From NCBI GenBank assembly GCA_964577665.1, contig CAZOBD010000167.1, positions 1 through 8,833 of the forward strand: 8,833 nt of DNA, in the 5' to 3' direction. Below, in pieces: positions 5,610-8,833 of the stretch. The notes below the pieces were generated by a model. It made no database searches. It was not told the origin of the DNA and worked only from the letters and a program-made list of their open reading frames with translations. The position numbers and the translations under genes were made by a program. The first letter of the stretch is position 1. Each line of letters opens with the position of its first letter. The stretch is from CAYVTD01 sp964577665 (lineage in GTDB: Bacteria > Bacteroidota > Ignavibacteria > Kapaibacteriales > UBA2268).

Positions 5610-5631
5610 GACTGCAGAAAAAGAAGCAGCC
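5610..5631 (-). terminator. Weak hairpin between the S9 peptidase and folB
   Basis: On the minus strand GGCTGC (5631-5626) pairs with GCAGTC (5615-5610), with one G-U pair and a 10-nt pyrimidine loop. An interrupted U-rich tail follows. It may attenuate read-through from the peptidase gene into folB, but its stability is low. Confidence 0.3.
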
Positions 5632-5657
5632 GCATCAAATAATCAAAGTACCAAAAT

Positions 5658-7682
5658 TTATTTCAGATACAAATCCAAAAAGCGGAAGAATTCTCTGTAC
5701 CACAGCAGTTTTTCCTGAGGGTGAATAACCCAGTGATTTTCTTCGGGATAAATAAGAAGCCGGGAGGGAACGCCTTTTACCTGAGCCGCAGTAAAGGCTT
5801 CGAGACTTTGAGTATAAGGCACACGGAAGTCTTTCTCCCCTGTGATAATCAAAATAGGTGTATCCCAGTTGTTAACATATTCGTGAGGAGAGTGCTTTTC
5901 ATAATTCCGCTCCATGCCCGGCTGCCAGTAAGGACCGCCGATGTCCCAGTTGGGAAACCAGAGTTCTTCGGTGGAGCCGTACTTGCTCACCATGTTAAAC
6001 ATTCCGCAGTGCGAAATAAATGCTTTGAAAAGTCCCCGGTGGTTGCCGGCAAGCCAGAAAACGGCATATCCGCCGGCGCTTGCGCCAACGGCTCCGATGT
6101 GATCTTTATCAATGTACGGCTCTGAAGAAAGCTCTTCAACAGCGGAAAGAATATCCGTCATAGCTTTACCGCTGTAATCTTTTGAAATTGCGTCCACCCA
6201 ATCCTGTCCGAAACCGGGTACACCTCTTCTGTTAGGCGCTAAAACGACGTAGCCTTGGGAAGCCATCGTCAGAAAGCTCCATCCGGTTGAAAAATACTGG
6301 CTTATTGCCTGCTGAGGACCGCCTTGGCAGTATGTAATAAGCGGATACTTTTTACTTGGGTCAAAGTCAGGCGGTTTGATTATCCAGCAATGCACCATGC
6401 CCGAGTCCTTACTTTCTATCCATGTTTCTTCGATTTTTGCTTTGTCAATGTCTTTCATCACGCTGTCGTTGAAATGTGTAAGCTGTTTCAGCATATTGCC
6501 GCTGGAAAGGTCCATCGTGAAGAGTTCGGGCGGCTCGTTGTAACTCTCGCGGGAAACGACTATGCTTTTTCCGTCTTTCAGCATACCGAGCGCCCTGCGC
6601 CCGTAGTCGTAAAAACCACCCGTGAGAGCTTCCCATCTGCCGTTTGAAGCGTTGATTTCGAAAATTTTCATTTTACCGGAATCTACCGAAGAAAAATACA
6701 GCTTTTTCGAGCGGGGACCCCAGACCATATTATCCACCCACTGGCCGAATTTATCTGTCAGGTCTTTGATGCGGCTGCTCCTGCGGTTGTATATCATCAG
6801 TCTGATACGGTCAGATTCAAACCCCGGGCGTTCCTGGCTGCGGAAAGCAATATCGCTTCCGTCGGGAGCATATAATGGGTCCATGTCGAATCCGAGATTC
6901 TCCTGAGTAATGTTTTTTGGCGTGCCCCCGTAAGTGGAAATGGTATATATATCAGAGTTGGTGCTTGCTTCGAAGTCTTTTACATTCTTGGCTGTAAAAG
7001 CTATTTCATTACCCTTGGGAGACCATGCTATCTGCGAGCGTCCTCCGAAAGGTTTCAGCGGGACGTCAAATTTTTCTAACGGGATAAGGTCTTTAGCCTC
7101 GCCGCCTTCAGCCGGAATCACGAAAAGATGGCTGTATTTTTCGTCGAGCCATTCGTCCCAGTGTCTTACCGGAAGGTCGTCATAGATGCGGGCGTTTGCT
7201 TTTTTCAAATCGGGGTAATTTTCGTCAAGAGTCTGCTCCATTTTTACATCGGAAGTAAAACATAGATGCTTTCCGTCCGGCGACCAGAGAAGATTAGCCG
7301 CACCGTTTTCCATATCGGTAAGCTGCCGCGGTTCGCCTGCTTCCATATTCATTATAAAAGCCTGAGGTTTGCCTTCTCTGTCGGAAATAAAACCGAATTG
7401 TTTTGAGTCGGGCGCCCATGTAGGATTGTAATTGTGTATGCCGCTGTAAGTAAGCCTTACGGGATTATCACCGCTTACCGATACCATATAAATATCCGAG
7501 CGCGATTTATTGTCCTGCATCAGAGGAGTATGCAGGGTAAAAAGTACTTTTTTACCGTCGGGCGATACTACTGCTTCATTGATCTTTTTTAACTGTAAAA
7601 GCAGATCGGCTGTCATCTTTTTTGCATGGAGTGAAGAAAATGATGCAGCCAGAATTAAAACAACGATTAGAGCTTTTTTCAT
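5658..7682 (-). CDS. Secreted S9 family dipeptidyl peptidase (DPP5-like prolyl oligopeptidase)
   Basis: An exported serine peptidase of 674 residues, expected to remove dipeptides from oligopeptide N-termini in the periplasm or outside the cell. A signal peptide occupies residues 1-20. An N-terminal beta-propeller follows, with PD40-type repeats such as SPDGKKVLF (40-48), TWAPDSKQFGF, LWSPDGKHLCF, AWSPKGNEIAF and LYAPDGSDIAF. The C-terminal alpha/beta-hydrolase domain begins near residue 430. Triad candidates are Ser535 in GASAGG, Asp618 in GEKDFRVP and His650 in ENHWV. The oxyanion segment reads CQGGPQ, with Gln replacing the His of the classical HGGP; from memory this form is common in Bacteroidota DPP5-like enzymes. 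ATG 7682 was chosen for its signal peptide and AAGGA site. A TTG at 7751 would add 23 residues but lacks a ribosome site. Acylaminoacyl-peptidase activity is the main alternative. Confidence 0.93.
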   Translation of the reverse strand: MKKALIVVLILAASFSSLHAKKMTADLLLQLKKINEAVVSPDGKKVLFTLHTPLMQDNKSRSDIYMVSVSGDNPVRLTYSGIHNYNPTWAPDSKQFGFISDREGKPQAFIMNMEAGEPRQLTDMENGAANLLWSPDGKHLCFTSDVKMEQTLDENYPDLKKANARIYDDLPVRHWDEWLDEKYSHLFVIPAEGGEAKDLIPLEKFDVPLKPFGGRSQIAWSPKGNEIAFTAKNVKDFEASTNSDIYTISTYGGTPKNITQENLGFDMDPLYAPDGSDIAFRSQERPGFESDRIRLMIYNRRSSRIKDLTDKFGQWVDNMVWGPRSKKLYFSSVDSGKMKIFEINASNGRWEALTGGFYDYGRRALGMLKDGKSIVVSRESYNEPPELFTMDLSSGNMLKQLTHFNDSVMKDIDKAKIEETWIESKDSGMVHCWIIKPPDFDPSKKYPLITYCQGGPQQAISQYFSTGWSFLTMASQGYVVLAPNRRGVPGFGQDWVDAISKDYSGKAMTDILSAVEELSSEPYIDKDHIGAVGASAGGYAVFWLAGNHRGLFKAFISHCGMFNMVSKYGSTEELWFPNWDIGGPYWQPGMERNYEKHSPHEYVNNWDTPILIITGEKDFRVPYTQSLEAFTAAQVKGVPSRLLIYPEENHWVIHPQEKLLWYREFFRFLDLYLK

Positions 7683-7690
7683 GATAATAT

Positions 7691-7695
7691 TCCTT
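7691..7695 (-). promoter_or_regulatory. Ribosome binding site fixing the S9 peptidase start
   Basis: AAGGA on the minus strand, 8 nt before ATG 7682. It supports this start over the in-frame TTG at 7751. Confidence 0.6.
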
Positions 7696-7706
7696 AATTC
7701 AAATAA

Positions 7707-7714
7707 CAAAACTA
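7707..7714 (-). promoter_or_regulatory. Candidate -7 element of the S9 peptidase gene
   Basis: On the minus strand TAGTTTTG matches TAnnTTTG exactly, 24 nt before ATG 7682. No well-spaced TTTG -33 element was found. If it is real, the leader is short and the TTG at 7751 cannot be the start. Confidence 0.28.
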
Positions 7715-7826
7715 TTTCAACAGCTTCCCTAAAAATAAGAAACATCTTCAATTTTGCCTAATTTTTTCATTTATTTTCTTTTTCGTAAATTTATATTTTA
7801 TTTTTTCATTAATCCGGATGAAGTTT

Positions 7827-8696
7827 ATGAAAACAAAAGGAATCATTCTTGCCGGCGGCAGCGGCACAAGGCTGTATCCCATGACGAGCATTTTCAGCAA
7901 GCAGTTACAGGTTATATATGACAAGCCGATGATTTATTATCCTTTGGCGATTCTTATGCTTACCGGAATTCGAGATATTTTGATTATTTCAACGCCCCAG
8001 GACACACCCAATTTTGAAAAGCTACTCGGAGACGGCAAAAAGCTGGGCATAAACATCAGATATATTGTTCAGGAAAAACCGGCAGGCATAGCACAGGCTT
8101 TCATTCTCGGCGAAGATTTTATTGGACAGGATCAGGTCTGCCTGATTTTGGGAGACAATCTTTTTTACGGGAAATTGGACTTTTTGAGGAATGCTTTAAA
8201 GGATAATACCGGGGGTACTGTGTTCGGCTACAAAGTAAACAATCCTACTGCATACGGCGTAGTGGAGTTCAGCAAAGACAATAAAGTGCTGAGTATTGAG
8301 GAAAAACCTAAAAAACCAAAATCAAAATTTGCAATACCCGGATTATACGTTTTTGACAACGACTGTGTGGATATTTCCAAAAATCTGAAACCGTCAGAAC
8401 GCGGGGAATTGGAAATAACTGATGTTCAAAAAGAATATCTCAAACAGGAAAGACTGAAAGTAGAGCTAATCGGAAGAGGTATTGCATGGCTGGATACAGG
8501 CACTCCCGAAACTCTGCTCGAGGCGGGTACTTTTATCGGAGCGATTGAAAAAAGGCAGGGAAGAAAAATAGCATGTCTCGAGGAAATAGCTTTCTATCAA
8601 AATTATATTTCACTTGAAAAATACAAAGAAGCCGTGGATGCTCTGCCGAATTGCTCCTACAAGCATTACTGCCTCAGCGTTTTGGAAGATTTTTAA
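7827..8696 (+). CDS. rfbA: Glucose-1-phosphate thymidylyltransferase
   Basis: A cytoplasmic nucleotidyltransferase of 289 residues (E. coli RfbA has 293) that makes dTDP-glucose from dTTP and glucose 1-phosphate, the first step to dTDP-L-rhamnose and other dTDP-sugars for surface polysaccharides. From ATG 7827, the nucleotide loop GGSGTRLYPMT lies at 10-20, SKQL..YDKPMIYYPL at 24-40, QEKPAGIAQAF at 82-92, LGDN at 108-111 with Mg-binding Asp110, EEKP at 158-161, RGELEITDVQ at 192-201, and WLDTGT at 221-226 with the second metal Asp223. An in-frame ATG at 7818 would add M-K-F. The 7827 start fits the family N-terminus and has GGA 8 nt upstream. It is divergent from the S9 peptidase. No rfbB, rfbC or rfbD follows within the 137 bp left in the window, so it appears unlinked to its usual partners. 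Confidence 0.96.
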   Translation: MKTKGIILAGGSGTRLYPMTSIFSKQLQVIYDKPMIYYPLAILMLTGIRDILIISTPQDTPNFEKLLGDGKKLGINIRYIVQEKPAGIAQAFILGEDFIGQDQVCLILGDNLFYGKLDFLRNALKDNTGGTVFGYKVNNPTAYGVVEFSKDNKVLSIEEKPKKPKSKFAIPGLYVFDNDCVDISKNLKPSERGELEITDVQKEYLKQERLKVELIGRGIAWLDTGTPETLLEAGTFIGAIEKRQGRKIACLEEIAFYQNYISLEKYKEAVDALPNCSYKHYCLSVLEDF

Positions 8697-8762
8697 AAAT
8701 ATTTCTGCCGCTTGTACTTCTAAAAATATTCTGTTATTTTTTCAGTAGTTACTATTAATGAT

Positions 8763-8807
8763 ATGAAACAACCATGAATCGGTAAAACACACAAGGGGAT
8801 GATTATT
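8763..8807. repeat. 45-bp dispersed repeat, copy 2
   Basis: It matches 4318-4362 at 37 of 45 positions without gaps, in the same orientation. It lies 66 bp after the rfbA stop, close to the right edge of the window. The surrounding 8697-8833 holds no gene that can be supported. Confidence 0.75.
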
Positions 8808-8833
8808 ATTAGATAGATTTGCCATATATTGAA

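Noticed and set aside
5721..7185. Several plus-strand and one minus-strand open frames of 63-134 codons over the S9 peptidase
   Set aside because: All overlap an intact, motif-complete peptidase and have no protein-like features or ribosome sites.
8690..8742. Possible terminator after rfbA (AAAAATA/TATTTTT hairpin at 8722-8741 and the ATTTTTAAAAAT palindrome)
   Set aside because: Stems are purely A/T and expected by chance in this composition. The T-run is short, so it is not supported as a terminator.

Overview
The window is a stretch of bacterial chromosome, probably a draft or metagenome-assembled contig because it contains a run of exactly 100 N. Four features point to the FCB group (Bacteroidota, Ignavibacteriota, Cloacimonadota and relatives): a DPP5-like S9 peptidase with a QGGP oxyanion segment, a lipoprotein glutamine cyclotransferase, TAnnTTTG promoter-like motifs, and AT-rich spacers around moderately GC-balanced genes. 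The phylum cannot be fixed from this sequence alone.

Layout. Positions 1-213 hold short palindromic intergenic repeats. Positions 214-1655 (+) hold a lipoprotein glutaminyl-peptide cyclotransferase and hypoxanthine phosphoribosyltransferase (hpt), joined by an ATGA overlap. A large surface protein gene (3517-1637, -) runs into the 3' end of hpt with a 19-bp tail-to-tail overlap. It encodes a signal peptide, right-handed beta-helix repeats interrupted by the assembly gap, choice-of-anchor Q-like and U-like domains, and a variant IPTL-type C-terminal sorting signal.

Positions 3518-4657 have no convincing gene. The half nearest the surface-protein gene is very AT-rich. It contains three AACGTT palindromes spaced 42 and 21 bp apart, then five tandem 21-bp repeats with a degenerate continuation. 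The half nearest folK is a mosaic of short dispersed or palindromic repeats and ends in a strong hairpin terminator for folK.

Positions 4658-5544 (-) hold folB and folK, two steps of folate synthesis, coupled by TAATG. Upstream on the same strand lies a secreted S9 dipeptidyl peptidase (7682-5658). Divergent from it is rfbA (7827-8696, +), glucose-1-phosphate thymidylyltransferase. A second copy of one dispersed repeat follows rfbA.

Functionally, most of the window is housekeeping (purine salvage, folate, dTDP-sugar supply) plus two exported proteins and one surface-anchored protein. No defence system, prophage, transposase, tRNA, rRNA or CRISPR array was seen. The least explained parts are the period-21 DNA upstream of the surface-protein gene, the repeat islands, and the unusual C-terminus of the surface protein.
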